DNA of 64,000 bases from positions 434,001 through 498,000 of the forward strand of contig MU400527.1 in NCBI GenBank assembly GCA_022578965.1, given 5' to 3'. Shown in pieces: positions 11,972 to 24,555 of this stretch (the stretch's first letter is position 1; every line of letters begins with the position of its first letter). Under the pieces are notes generated by a model, which worked only from the letters and a program-made list of their open reading frames with translations, had not been told where the DNA came from and did not search any database. A program made the translations under genes and the position numbers. Origin of the DNA: Xylaria sp. FL1777 (taxonomy: Eukaryota; Ascomycota; Sordariomycetes; Xylariales; Xylariaceae).

Positions 11972-12592
11972 AGACATTATAGGGAAAACGGCGAGGTCCA
12001 GAATCTTCTTCCTGAATTCCCAGCCATCCCACTCGTTAATTTGCCCCCGACATGTCCACCGACTCCATCAAGTTCTTTGTTCCCTCCAGGATGGGTACCT
12101 TCAAGCTCGAGTTCCACGCCTTAGAAAGGCAAACAGCCCTCACCACCACCATCGGCCGTCTCACTTCCACGCGGGGGGTCCGTTACGTTTGATCCCTACA
12201 CAACTACTATTTCGTCCATGCCCATTGGTACAGGTTTGCACCCTTCTGGCGGCTCTTCTAGCTATGGTAATGCTGTGGCTGGTTGTAGCAGCCAAAGCTC
12301 GAAAAATAATGAGGGTTCCCCCAAACTTCCAGGCAGACAGTGGATACACGACTTTGATGGAGACAACTCGTTAGCCGGCGGAAAGAGTGAGAACGAGGGC
12401 GAACATCTTGGAAAAGTTGAATCAAAAAAAAAGCACAAAAGGGATGACAAGGGAAAAGGCAAGGCAAAGGACGTAAGTGGCGGTGATGGCGATTCACACG
12501 CTGAAGGTTCTGGTTCCAGTGACCGTGGAAAAGGCCCATATAAATATTTTAAGGACCTAGAAACAATTCCTGAAGAAACTTGTGAGGAATAG
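11972..12592 (+). pseudogene. in-frame continuation of the Cys-rich ORF, broken by a second TAG
   Basis: After the TAG at 11969-11971 the same frame runs to 12592, interrupted only by TAG at 12122-12124. The translation looks protein-like: LLPEFPAIPLVNLPP, then a Ser/Gly-rich stretch, then a Lys/Asp/Gly-rich tail (KKKHKRDDKGKGKAKD). No ATG lies between the first TAG and position 12218, so it has no obvious start of its own; an ATG-initiated frame begins at 12218 (124 aa). It may be 3' coding sequence of a longer ancestral gene lost by C-to-T changes, a separate short gene starting at 12218, or chance. Nothing in it matches a family I know. Confidence 0.35.
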
Positions 12593-13918
12593 AAACTTGG
12601 GCTACCAATGTCATGAAATACGTTTCTTTGCTAGTAGCGCTTCTTAGTACTACTTAGTCTCAAGAGCGTTTTCCTTTCAGAAGATCCAAAACTCTTTTTT
12701 CAACGTTATCGTAGGCTGGAATGTGAGTGTTGAAATGTAAAGACGACGTGACGTTGAACAAGATAAAACAAGCATTTGCCCCATCTCTTGGCGATCTCTT
12801 GGCCGGGTGCTTGGCGAGCCAAGTTCTTGTCATCGGCTCGAAGGAACTCAAATGAGGAATAACTCTGGTCTTGGGCCAAGCCCTTCTCCCAAGGGCCAAG
12901 ACGACTAGATAAATAAGCAGGCAGGGTAGGTAAAATCCTTTTTGACCAACATCTGAATCATACTATTTTCTCGCCCAACTTTTCTCCTCTCTGTCACACG
13001 GACAGGACGATTTTTTGTTCGTATGGCCCTTTTTTGATTTTCCTTTTTTTCTCTCATGCCATCATGCCCGTGGGATATGACGTGATTCTTGCTCCTCACA
13101 TGTCGCGCGGATCTCATGTCGGAGCCCGCTCCTCTCGGCGACTGGCTAGTGGCCGGGGACTGTCGTTGGATTTTTTCCCCGTTAGGATCGGACGGATCAA
13201 TGTATGTATTGGCCCGTTATGACACCATTCCCGAGGCAGATTGGTTGGTTGGTTGCGTGTCGGCCGTGAATATACATAGATGAGATGGCCTTCTTGCGTG
13301 GGAGCAATGAAATCCTAGGCTGGGAAGGGAAATTCGGTGTATGGATCCTGGGTCGTATTGTTTAGTGATGTGTCTTGCAGAGTCTTGTGTCTCCCGCTGA
13401 TTGGGCGTTTTGGCTTCATTTGATATCACGTTTATATATACGTTAGTCGGTGTATGAAACTATACCGAGAGACTGACGAAGGGTTTCTGGAGCTGTAGCA
13501 TAGTTCTTAGATGAGACGGGAGAGCCAAGTTGAGTCTAGTTGCTATAATTGCTGTCATTGATTATCCTGCTGGTCTATTGAGATTTTGATAACTTTAGTC
13601 AACCTAGGTTAAATGGATGATGTGCTGTATTAGATAGGTGGTGGCTACATATCTACATCGTGTCGAGAGATGGCATGGAACTACGTCTACTATATCACAT
13701 ATCAAGATTCATCTGCTTTGATCTTTGGTTTCATTATTTTTGACTAGGCCAGTCATACTATATATACAGTATTGTACAACCATCCAGCCATTTACACCTG
13801 AGTTCAGTCCCAGCAAACCTACAAGGACGCCAATAGAACGGTGTATGCGGTAACTTTTCTTCCGCCTGTAGAGAAAGATCATAACAGTCGTCCTAGCACG
13901 CTTCAAACGAAGGCACTA
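12593..13918. other. intergenic, no gene seen
   Basis: Downstream of the Cys-rich locus and of the convergent twin-CX9C gene. Open frames are short and overlap on both strands without domain signal. T-runs occur near 13010-13050. Confidence 0.55.
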
Positions 13919-15044
13919 CTATTTCTTCTCCTCGCTATCACTGCTATTATTGCCGCCGAATACCCCTGCAACTCTATCCCACATGGTCTGCTCGCCCTTC
14001 TGCTTGCGTATCTGTCGCTCCCGCTCTTGCTGCTGCCATAGGTTCTGGACTTTCGATGCAACCTCGGCCTTAGCGCGCATCTCGCCCTTGATGGCCCCCT
14101 CTTCCGCGACACGATCCTCCTCCGCAACCTTCTCTAGCCGCGCCTTCAACGTCTCCTGCTGCTCTGGGGTCAGCTCTGGTTCAGGGACCTCCGCTCTGAC
14201 CATTGGCTTGGTTACGAGGGGTGTGAATTTTGGTATTGGCCGTCCTTCCTTCTTCGCTTGTTCAATCTCGGCTTCTTGCTTCAGCATGCGGTGGTACAGT
14301 GCGTCGGCGTGCATTTGGATATCCTCTTCGATTTCGGGGGTTTGGTCGAGCGTTGAAAGATAGCCGAGGGCTTTGAGTAATCTCTGGGAAACCTGGCGTC
14401 AGTGATTTTGCTTTGCGGGGTGTCCAGACTTATATTGCCAGTAGCACTGCCAGTACCATGTGAAAAGGGTGAGGTGTTTGGAGAAGACAGAGGGTTATAG
14501 ATAAACAAGTAAACATGCTAATACTTCGGGAGAAGTAAATACGTACGGTCTGTGTCATATAGCACCGTTCAAACTTCCTGACTTGGTCTCGACACATAGT
14601 CATCCGTTCACTCCAAGACGGATTCGTCATGCAGCTACGCCAATCCACCTGCTCGAGGGCGCAGTTCTCGAGCGCCGCCCTGCCGATCTGCGCCTTGCGC
14701 TCCTTGTACCCTTCCAGCACATCCATTAATTTATCATGGTCGCTCTTGGTCTCGGCCTCGATCTGCGCCAGCGGCCGGTACGACTTCCACAGGTGCGCGT
14801 AGCGGCCATCTTGGAATTGGCTCTCCTTAGGCACCTTGAATTCACTGCTGTCCTCGTCCTTCGGTATTGACGGCGTGGACTCGGCGGGTTTCTGCGACTC
14901 TTGGGCTTGCGGAGCGTTGCCGCCGCCGCTGTTGTATTTCACGGGCGATTCTTTCTCGAGAAATTCCCGGAGCTTAGGGTCCAGTTTTCGTAGCGGATCT
15001 TCGGCGCTCGCGCTCGAGGCCCAGAGACTTTCCCACCAGCCCAT
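13919..15044 (-). CDS. twin-CX9C protein, Emi1-like (DUF3128-type)
   Basis: Exons 15044-14547 and 14383-13919 give 320 aa; donor GTACGT, acceptor TTTCCCAG, phase 0. The first half has a conserved block (DGRYAHLWKSYRPL) followed by two CX9C pairs: C128/C138 and C151/C161. Twin CX9C helical hairpins are usually oxidised in the mitochondrial intermembrane space by Mia40, and yeast Emi1 is of this kind. Here the hairpin is followed by about 155 residues of charged helix rich in Glu, Lys and Gln, ending in a disordered Ser/Asp/Glu/Lys tail. No N-terminal presequence is obvious (starts MGWWESLWAS). The exact family is my best guess; the Cys pattern is seen directly. Confidence 0.8.
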
Positions 15045-16186
15045 TCGCGCTGGCTTAAAGGGATTTTCTCTCCCTTTATTCGATAGGTAGTTCTGATCGT
15101 TGCGACTGCAGGTGGCCAGGTGGTGAAATTTTGGGCAATTCCTGGTTCCAGGACAGAGTCGTTGGATACCGATGGCTTGGCTCTTATCGATACTTAATTA
15201 AGGTGGTAATATTCAATTATCGCAATACCCTACTACGTATACGCCACCTTACCTCCCTCCCAAGTCCAGTCCCAACGGACATCTACTATATTTATTCATG
15301 GTACCAATCGAATCGATGTCTTGAAACAACTTTAGTTTGGAATACATACGAAAGACGAGAATATATACGTTGAAATGAGCGTACCCGCATAGATATAGCG
15401 TGATACGCTTATGCAAACAACATCACGATATTTACATGGGTCAGAGGTGACTGAGCAGTCATTCACGATGTGTTCTCTCTTTTATGTTCATTGTTGCTTC
15501 AAGTTGCTTGTATACGTGTCTCCCGATATAATCTTGCATCATCCTAGGCATCTTAGGCTGCCCACTCCACGACTCTTGTATGATGACCTCGCTTTACTTA
15601 TTATAGTTGTGATAGAAAATGTTCCTGAAATGATTTTCAATATAATCCAGAGAGTATCAGTGGACATTACGGAGCAACTTCAGGGGGCCGTACTACAGGC
15701 ATTCTTCTTATGAACAAATATGCTTACGCAATCTTTGTCAGTAGAAAGTCGTATACGGACATAATAGATGCAAATTTGCTTCTGGCGATGGTACAAAGGG
15801 AACAGGCTCCAGGACGGATTCTGATATTTATGCGCGAGGACGGCTCTGTTGTGCCCAAAGAATTAGAATTTGGGGTACATGCTGGGGTATTGGAAACACT
15901 ATAATAGGAATGTTATCACCATTCCCAGAGAGTTGGTCCCAACGTTCGTCAAAACCCTCTGACCACCATTTCACATAAACCCGCGACCGGATTGGCTCTT
16001 CAATTCACCCAGATGCTTCAAATTCATCGAGACTCTCGTGGTATGGTATTCTCTTTTTGTATTTCAGAACTACCAGCGTACATCTCGGTGTCGCCGTTTT
16101 AACCTATGAACCGCCCGTTCCGAAATTCTGTATCATGAAGAACCGTGAAGTAACAACGCCATCGATGCCCGTAAGAGTCCCTAAAT
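15045..16186. other. intergenic between twin-CX9C gene and RPS11
   Basis: Upstream of the twin-CX9C gene and downstream of RPS11. Open frames of 60-100 codons near 15131-15904 have no domain signal and lack splice support. No gene called. Confidence 0.55.
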
Positions 16187-17134
16187 CTAGAACTTGCTGA
16201 ACTTCTTGACCGCCTTGCCAGTTTGAGGAAGTACGCGGAGAACGTTGAATCGTACGGTCTTGCTTAGGGGTCGGCATTGGCCTACAGTCACATGGGCACC
16301 CTCCTCGACACGGAAGGCGGGTGAGCAGTGAGCGGCAATGTTCTTGTGTCGCTTCTCGTAACGTGCGTATCTATTAAATTAATACTTTAGTAAGATCCTT
16401 TGGTTTGGTTGACAGCGGATAAACGAACTTGCGGATGAAATCTAAGACAGAGGTTAGCGGACGATCTCTTAGAAGTGGTCTAGAATAGATAGGCGTGGGA
16501 ACGAGCTGGAAATTAGAGTATACTCACGGAGGTATTCGCGTCGGATGATTATGGTTCGGTGCATCTTGGTCGAGACAACGGTGCCAGTGAGGATTCTGCC
16601 ACGGATGGATACCAGTCCAGTGAAGGGGCACTTCTTGTCTATAAATGAGGGTTAGTAATTCATACACATAGGGCCATGCGATTCTTCTCCTGAGAGTGTG
16701 TGCCATAGAGGATCTGAGATAGTTCATGATGGAACACCCATTGATGCCTCGTCCTTCGTTCTCTAAAACTACCGCTGCAATATCGCCTTCCATGATCCGA
16801 TCGCATTGGGGAAATCCTGGAGAGGATAAAATTTCGACATACCGATGTACGAGCCCTCAATGGCGGTCTTGGGTGTCTTGAAACCCAGACCAACATCCTT
16901 ATACCATCTCTATTCCACATGTGAGCTATCAGCCTAATCATTCGTCGCGTACGTGCCACACACCTTGCCTCCCTTGCCTATGACAGGAATGTCAGTATAA
17001 ACAGTCGATTGCGTGAGATGGCCTGGCTAAGAATTACCTGGACGGGCCGACTTCGCCTTGGTCTTGGAATTCTGGAAGATGTGAGGCTGCTTTTGGAAAG
17101 CACGTTCCGATTGTACGGTCAACTCGGTAGCCAT
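16187..17134 (-). CDS. RPS11: 40S ribosomal protein S11 (uS17)
   Basis: Small-subunit ribosomal protein uS17, which binds 18S rRNA. Exons 17134-17038, 16977-16964, 16909-16843, 16638-16528, 16441-16429 and 16370-16187 give 161 aa, the usual fungal length. Conserved blocks are [69 protein letters not shown] and the C-terminus [10 protein letters not shown]. Two coding exons are microexons of 14 nt (encoding the GKGGK region) and 13 nt (encoding HFIR and part of the next Lys); both are needed to restore the conserved protein, so they are well supported. The gene is transcribed away from the Spc7 gene, with 584 bp between the two start codons. Confidence 0.97.
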
Positions 17135-17718
17135 GTTTGCGAATATTTGTCGAGGTCGCAAGGAAAGGTTGACTTCGGGATCGTGTGGTGGTTGGGGGTT
17201 GGCGTCAGGATATCGCGGGACAACAGGTCGCAGTCGGAAAATGGTGGAGAGTAAAATCTGAAGATTGTGTGGGCTGAAATTCGCTTGTGCACAACCACCT
17301 GTGGCGCTATTATGTGCCTGTGTCTGATAAGACGTGGCTAGTGTCTGCTGATAAGAACCCTTGAACCCCACCACTTTGACATGGTGCGCTATGTGGGGAT
17401 AGCACCGAGGTACGTACCTGGTAGCTCCCTCACCCGCATCATGTTTACAAACAAGTCCAATTTAGACGCGAGAGTTGTCGTACAGCCAGCTTTGCCCCCA
17501 GCCTGCTAGATATCCACCAAGTTGTAGCCACTCATTTATCTCTAATTCTTCTTTGTTCTTAGCCCAAGCTTTCAACTACCTAGATATACGTCCCGAAACT
17601 TGCTAGTAGTAATGCGACGCGCTGCCTTCTAAAAGTTGGCATTGCAATTGCAATTTCGTGCAGAGACCCAACATCGTTTTGAGCCTCTCGGTACCCTTTA
17701 ATTCAAAAAGCCGCCACT
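17135..17718. promoter_or_regulatory. shared divergent promoter region of RPS11 and SPC7
   Basis: The 584 bp between the two start codons must hold both core promoters and 5' leaders. I could not single out a TATA box or a known factor site with confidence. The Spc7 side includes a GC-poor, A/T-mixed leader. Confidence 0.5.
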
Positions 17719-20700
17719 ATGTCTGGCCGCACGGATATGACTATTCCGTCCACACGGCGACCGCGAAAGTCAACAGGCCATTCACCCGTTCGCAAGAGAA
17801 TGGAGAAAGAAAATATTACAGTTGACCTGGCGAGTTCTCTGGCTGGTAATGCCAGTCGAAAGAAGTCGCGTAGCAAAAGCATGGGCCCTGGTGGCCTGGA
17901 TGTCTTGAAGTCGGGCTCTGGCAATAGACGCGTAGTATGCATCTAGGAAACCTTATGTTGCCGTTTCTTGTACTAATTGTCATGCAGTCGTTGGCCGCCC
18001 CCTCTAAACCTCCACCCAGGTCGATTCTCAAGCCTACGATGCCTCAGCTACCTGAAATTCCGCCACACAAGTCCAAAGGCCCTTCTCGCAAGTCGCCGCC
18101 CTCTGGCGTTGTACAAGGCCTCGACAAGCTACCAAACCCTTTCCAGAATGATGACTCTTCTTCGTCTGGGACCAAGATCGCCTTGCGCACGGAAGAAGAG
18201 CAACAGGCCGCTGCCAAGGAGCGCGAAGAGAGGGAGAGAGCCGAGCTAGAAAAGGAGATTAAGGATCGACGCGAAGCACGGCGCAAGTCTCTTGCCAACC
18301 GACGTGTATCTTTTGCCGCCGAGGCTACCCTCCACACCTTCCATGATATCGAGTACAACCAAGATTCCACCACTTCAACCGACTCAACAAGGAGAGCTTC
18401 ATCGTTGGCTGCACAGCCAAGTTCTTCTGGAGGGACTACTGACCCGCCGTCTACGCCCCCGGAGAAAACCGACGACTTCATTCCAGGTTCCCCCGACGAT
18501 CAGCGGAACTTGCATCAGAAGAATCGACGTAGAAGCTCTGTGATATCCCAGGTTGATTACACTAATCATCAAGATGATCTAACATTAGCTTCTAGCATCT
18601 ATAGCTCAGATTCTGAAGCAACCGAAGGTGTCACTGAGGTGCATGAGGAAATTGGATCAGATTCTGGTAGTGACTCGGATGCGGATGGAGTAACTATGGA
18701 CCTTGATGTGGATGAAATGACTGGCACGTCTATTGCCTCTGCTATGTCAGCTCGGTCAGGTTTCACGGATGGGGGTGACGACACTCTTGACGACGCTCTC
18801 AGACTAGCAACACGAAGGGCGGAGACGCAGAGAATTGATGATGAAGAGGAGATTATTCCTTCCTTCGGTTGGGTTAAGAAGCCTGGACAAAAGCAAGTAG
18901 GTCATTCTCATGAGCAGAGCAGTCTGCTAGACCCCACGCGGGATGACGACGAAAATACGGCACCCATGGATATGGAGATTACGAGGGCCGTCGGCGGCAT
19001 CATTACGTCGCGAGATAGTTATATTCACGAGGAAGAAATGTCCATGGACGTTACACGAGCCTTTGGTGGCATACTCCCGTCACAACGCCAGGCAATAATT
19101 GAGCAGCCATCATTGGAAGATGCAACCATGGAATTTACTACGGCAATTGGCGGCATAAGCAATGGCCTCCAAACCGATGATCCTACTGAGTACGATGACG
19201 ATGAGGACTTATCAATGGAACTCACTACAGTGATGGGTGGTGTCGTATCGGCAACCAAGTCAAATTTTGCGAAGCGAAGAGTGTCACTTGCTCGCCGTCG
19301 CACATTGGCGAGAGATGATGAAGCAACTATGGATATGACAGTCGGATTAGGCCGCATCATACCAGCAAACGATGAAGACGAAGCGGATATTACAATGGGC
19401 ATGGATATGACCACCGCAGTTGGCAGGATCATCAATGAACCTTCTCCAGCTAAGAGTCAGACTGAAGCTAGACAGATCATGGAACAAGAAGTCGACGTGC
19501 CGGACGGAGACGGCGCGTTAGAGCCGCCTTCAAAAGACGATCTTTCAGAAATGGATGCAGTTAGAGACAGTTTAGAAGCTGAAAGTCCAGGACTTCTTCC
19601 ATTCCGAGGAAAGGGACTTCGCCGTAGTAGCGATCGTCGGGCTTCAGAAACCCCCAAAGGGAAATCTCCTAAACGTAATGGATTTGCCTCTAAGGCCACG
19701 AGCCCAGGGACGCCGGACCCGCCTAGTACTCCTCAACTATCAAGTCCAATAAAAACACCAACTTCGGTGTTATCACAGAGACGATCTCCCTCCCCCAATA
19801 AAGCAGTCCCAAAATCGGTTAATACGACACCTGGGTCAGCCACAGGACGCAGATTCATGTCATCGATCTTCCAGCAAAATCCCGCCACTGGTATCATGAC
19901 TCCTCAGATTATTCTCACTCCCCAGAAGCGCCAGCTTTCCGGAATTGGTGCTGATCGCTCCGGACTTGGGTCCCCGAAAGTCACTGCCATCCTTGACCGG
20001 CGGGGGTCTATTGGTGATACCGCCGGCCCCTTTGTGCCCCGAGAAGACTTCAGAGCAGTCTGTTTTGCAGAGCCACGGATCATGGAGGGTGAACTCGATT
20101 GGGAGCGCCAACAAGAGCAAGCTAAAGAGAATGGCTATAGTACTTTCGATGGGGGAGCCGAGGGTGATGAAGAGAACGGTACAGCGACGCTAAAAGATAT
20201 GATATCAAGTATGACCCCTAAAAAGAACCCTCTGAAAGGCCGGAAAAGCCTGCACATTGGTAGCGCTAGTGGGCTACTTGGTAAAAGACCTGCTGAACTC
20301 GACGACGAAGATGACGATTGTGATCGAGATGGGGTTAAACGGCTTAAGAATCACCAAAGTAGTCCGGTCAAGAATATCCGACTACGTGCGCCACCCTCAA
20401 AAGAGGAGACTACAGGTCGGACTATTCGATCTACTGACAAGACATTGGAGTTCGGGAATGCGAGTATCATAACGCCTTCTTTAGCACACTCGCCCAACAA
20501 GGGGCTAAATTTAGCATCCTCGCCTCAAGGCAACGGCCGCCTCAAGGACGTACCACCTGACCAACCCACCAGCACATTTACCTTTCATGACAACATCCCA
20601 TTATCAACCCTCGACGGTAGAGATACTAATGGAGAGCATATTCATCTCCAGGACTTTTTAAACATGACCAGCATCCGTTTTATGGAATTGACTACCACAA

Positions 20701-22237
20701 AACGGAGACATACCCAGGCGCCTAGCACCCAGAAGGATAGCCTTAGAAGGAAAGAGGATCTCTCATTGGAGCGATGTATCATAGCTGGCGCTTGCACAGT
20801 CCCGATGCTGGAACTTTACCAACACGTAAGTCTACTCTATACTTAAAACAAACATATTACCATCTTCAGATACACGCTAACCTCTGCTCCTAGTCCTGTC
20901 GAGAGCTGAAGAAGTACATCTCAGAAGGTCGAAGGATTGTCCGAGAAATCGAGACAGAAACATTTGAGGAAAACCCACCTCTTTTCAAAGAGTATATGAC
21001 GGCAACACCAGAGTTCAAGACATTAATGGATAATCAGTTTAAAAATGTGAAGACTCACGCACGGTTGCTCAGCAAGGCTATGTGGTATGAATGGCGCATG
21101 AAGCTTCAGGATGGACTCAAGGAAGGCCTCGAGAAAATCTCAGAGGGCATGGTTGCGGATGAGAAACTGTTACAGAAGCAGCAGACACTGCTTAACTCCA
21201 GTCTCCCCACCCTCCTTCAGCATTCTGAATCCCTGACGACGGAACATGAAGACCTTGAGGCCGTAGCACAAGAGCTCGCGGATTGCGATCCGCAAGACCT
21301 ACAATCCGCCCGTGAGGAACTGACTGCTCTTGATTCGGATATTGAGGCCAAAAAGCGGAAAATAGAAGAACTACGAAGGCAGTTGACCGAGACGGAATCA
21401 AACATTGACACAGCAACACAGAGTAAGAAAAGCTGCGTTGCTGACATTGATGAAGCCGAAAAGGAACGGGAAGAATGTAGAGGCTGGACGTCTAACGAGA
21501 TCAATTCTCTCAAAGGTCAGTTTATATTCATTGTCACTATTTCTTGAGTTATATCTAATTCGATAGTAGGCAAGGTGGATGAGCTGGAGAGGCGGCATGG
21601 CTGGGCTATCACGCGCCTTTCCGGCACGACTATTTCGATGACGTACAAGCGAGAGATTGAATTAGAGTTTGACGTCTTGTCATTCCGTGGAGCCGCCTCT
21701 TCGAACTCGCGGATTGACCTTCAGTACATTGTAGCCAATGGTGATCGCGACTCACTGCCTCCATCGCCGGAAAAGGAGTTCTTCGCTCAGTGCATCAGGG
21801 ATCACGTGCGTGGAATGACACGAGCACAGACAGGGATTCACACCATGCTGAGAACGGTTAGTGATGTGTGGGAGAAAGCCAATCATGTCGAGGCAAATGT
21901 GCGCCTCTTGAACTGCACGTTTCCCACCAACGTCACCCGAACTTCGGATTCGTCCATGGCAATCCGATCCATGCTTCTCCTTACTCCCTTGGAGACAAAA
22001 GTTGAGATCATACTTGTATTACGTGGGCAGCACACTCCGAAAGGCCTACATATATCAATTACGCCTCAGGCACGAGTTGTCTATGGGGAAAACTTCAAGA
22101 TTGATAAGGTTGCTGAGTACCTTGCAACCCGAATTGGAACTTCGGTGATTACCGAGGCAGAGCAGGGCGAGACTGAGTCTTGGAGCGATATTATTGTTGA
22201 GTTACACGAGAGATTATTGGCTCGAGGGCGAAAGTAA
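17719..22237 (+). CDS. SPC7: outer kinetochore scaffold KNL1/Spc105/Spc7
   Basis: Exons 17719-17931, 17988-20825, 20894-21515 and 21570-22237 give 1446 aa. The first intron is 56 bp with a TACTAAT branch site. KNL1 links kinetochores to microtubules, recruits Bub3-Bub1 through phosphorylated MELT motifs and docks PP1. The sequence shows both PP1 motifs: SILK at 83-86 and RVSF at about 177-180. Between about residues 395 and 545 there are six degenerate MELT units, each M-[D/E]-x-T followed by a G-G/R-I/V signature: MEITRAVGGI, MDVTRAFGGI, MEFTTAIGGI, MELTTVMGGV, MDMTVGLGRI and MDMTTAVGRI. The C-terminal third is a long coiled coil followed by the RWD-type Spc7 domain that binds Mis12. A basic N-terminus is usual. 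All features of an active Spc7 are present. Confidence 0.95.
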
Positions 22238-23526
22238 ATTATGTTCAGTTCACCGTATTGCTCTTCTAATGCCGTTATGAATTATGAATCTCAATCATTA
22301 CCGGTGGATTTCCGACGGTAGGCGGACGGAGCGTTTGATATATCATTACAATATACCTCTTTTCTGGGATGTTATTTGAGTGCATTGATGAGCTAAACAT
22401 ATTTTCTCATTACCTTATACTATCATTCTTTCTGTGACATTTAGAACTATTGCACACATGGTTTAGGCATCTGAGGCAACACTTCGACTTGGGGTAGGGA
22501 GTACAACGAGCATAATGATCCCATCTTGTTAACCTATTCTTGGGATAGTAATTCGTACCCTTGAGTGTGTGTGGCCTTGGATTGGGCTGATACAATTGGG
22601 GTCTACGCAGTATATGTAGGTACTTGACTTCTTAGCCAAAACGATACGCGCAGCTACGCGTTATTTCGTGGCCTCATACTCGTACGTATTAAACCTCCCA
22701 GGTACAAATACCTAGTTACTCGTGAATTCTTTATATTCATCAACTATGGGAAATGCTTCAAGTCTAGACAACACCGTGGCACTCGAGCACCTAGATCTAG
22801 TTCAATAACTTGGTGTGTACCCATATATAAGGTAAGGCTGTAATCTAGGTAATACGTAATTCAACAGTTGAATGCCATCATATTTCGTCGATATTGCTGC
22901 CTCTAATTCAGCACTTGAGACCTAGACTTTTTACGAGTTTAGCCATGGTATTAAGAATTATCAGGTTGAGCAATTCTCTTTGAACCTCATGCATTATTAG
23001 AATTTGGGCTTAGCTAATCAAGTTGAATTGATGTTGGATTTAACACTTTATCTTGTATGTCTACTCGCCTATCAGAATTTTCAGTATTAAGAGAGTTTAG
23101 ACGGAGAGGTTAGGGCGCGTGGGGGGCCAGATTGAACAATAACAATGAGAACTGGCTCAATGGACATACTCAATGTAGTCAATGGGCTCTGCAACTTGTG
23201 TTGCCTAGGTAGGTAGATAGATAGGTTGCTTGGTATGTACCTGATGACGGGCTTCGAGATTAGAGGAGTGATGTACCTTGTAACTTGTAGCCACAACAAC
23301 ACGCTCCCACAGCTTGAGCCTGCCTTTTTGAAGCCCACAACATTTTCTCTCTTTTCCCCTCCTTCTCTCCTCCCATCTGATCTCCATCAATCTCGTACTG
23401 AACTGCAATCCGGTTATTCCAACCATCACACTCACACGCACACATCTACGCAAACGCATACGTTCAAGATACGATATTTCGTCTTGTCTTTACCCTCACT
23501 TTTAGTTGACATAAATTTTTGTCACC
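22238..23526. other. intergenic, no gene seen
   Basis: AT-leaning spacer after SPC7. TAGGTA words recur at 22615-22625 and 23205-23225. A CT-rich leader with CACACACA lies at 23340-23460 just before the next start codon. No coding region supported. Confidence 0.55.
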
Positions 23527-24555
23527 ATGATCAAGTACTCTCTTGCCCTCGTGGCATTTGCCGTCGCCCTCAGCCTCTACGTGCAGTGGGCTGATAGTAA
23601 GTATCTCCCATCTCCCATCAACACCAGACGACCAAAGATTAGTTTCCTGGGTTTATCACGTAGTTGGGAATATGCTTCTTGGCAATTGACATGTTATCCT
23701 TCTCACGAGAAATACTGCTTGGCCTCGTGGCGCTTCACCTCACATCCTATCTCTTCGCACCTCCCCCACAAATGGGCCTAAGAGAGCAGGTTGCTGACTT
23801 CAACTGATATAGAGCTATCCTTCTTTCTGTGGACAGCAATGTTCATCGTCTCGGTGGCGTACAACGCCCATGCAAACCCTCTCATCATTGCCCTGGTCTT
23901 GTTCACGACTTTTCTGGTTTTGCTTCTGGCCCTCATCGTCAGCTCTCGGTTATTTGTCATCGCTGTTCTCCTCCCGTCACTACTGGCCGCGTACACTGGC
24001 AAGTTGGCGTTACCCTTCTGCCTAGGACTGCTTGTCTATCAGGTCTGGATGAGTGGCCCATTGGGCGTCCTCTCCTTCTTCTCCCACCTGCTTCTAATTG
24101 CATTGCTTAAAACAATATGCTCTCCTCCTCCGAACCAAGTTGAAACTTGGTCTTCAATCGTCCAGATATTGGATCTTAATTTGGATCCGATAACCTCTTG
24201 CATTCATGCGTACCAAGTCCACATCCACCCGGCAATTTTTCTCCTGTCACAATCCCTGTTTCAGTTCGTCGATAAGGTCATATACATCGTTGAGCAGTCT
24301 GTGAAAACCGTTGTGTGGACGTTTACCGAACGGTATGACTATTGTCCTGATTGGAAGACTGCAGAGTTCGACCGACAGGAGGCCGAATCCCGAGCCCGGA
24401 AACTGAGGGAAAAAATACCCCCAGAAGTTGCTCGTCGTCAGAGGGAGGAAGCTGATCTGAGATGGCGCCAACATCAACGAAAAGTAGAGCTCCAAGGAAG
24501 GGTCGGTTCAACTAGCGCTTTTGGCGAACGGATGAGGCTTGAGCGTGACGCTTAG
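23527..24555 (+). CDS. predicted multi-pass membrane protein, unknown function
   Basis: Exons 23527-23596 and 23813-24555 give 270 aa; donor GTAAGT, acceptor after ACTGATATAG, phase preserved. The start MIKYSLALVAFAVALSLYVQW is a signal peptide or first membrane helix. Several further hydrophobic helices follow between about residues 25 and 115 (for example LIIALVLFTTFLVLLLALIV), then amphipathic helices and a charged Arg/Glu helix from about 200. I recognise no family. The frame ends at TAG (24553-24555) but stays open in the same phase for a further 618 codons, so this may be only the N-terminal part of a larger protein. A 75-nt phase-0 intron (GTCGGT at about 24501 to CGCCAG at about 24575) would remove the TAG, but its donor is weak. 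Confidence 0.6.
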
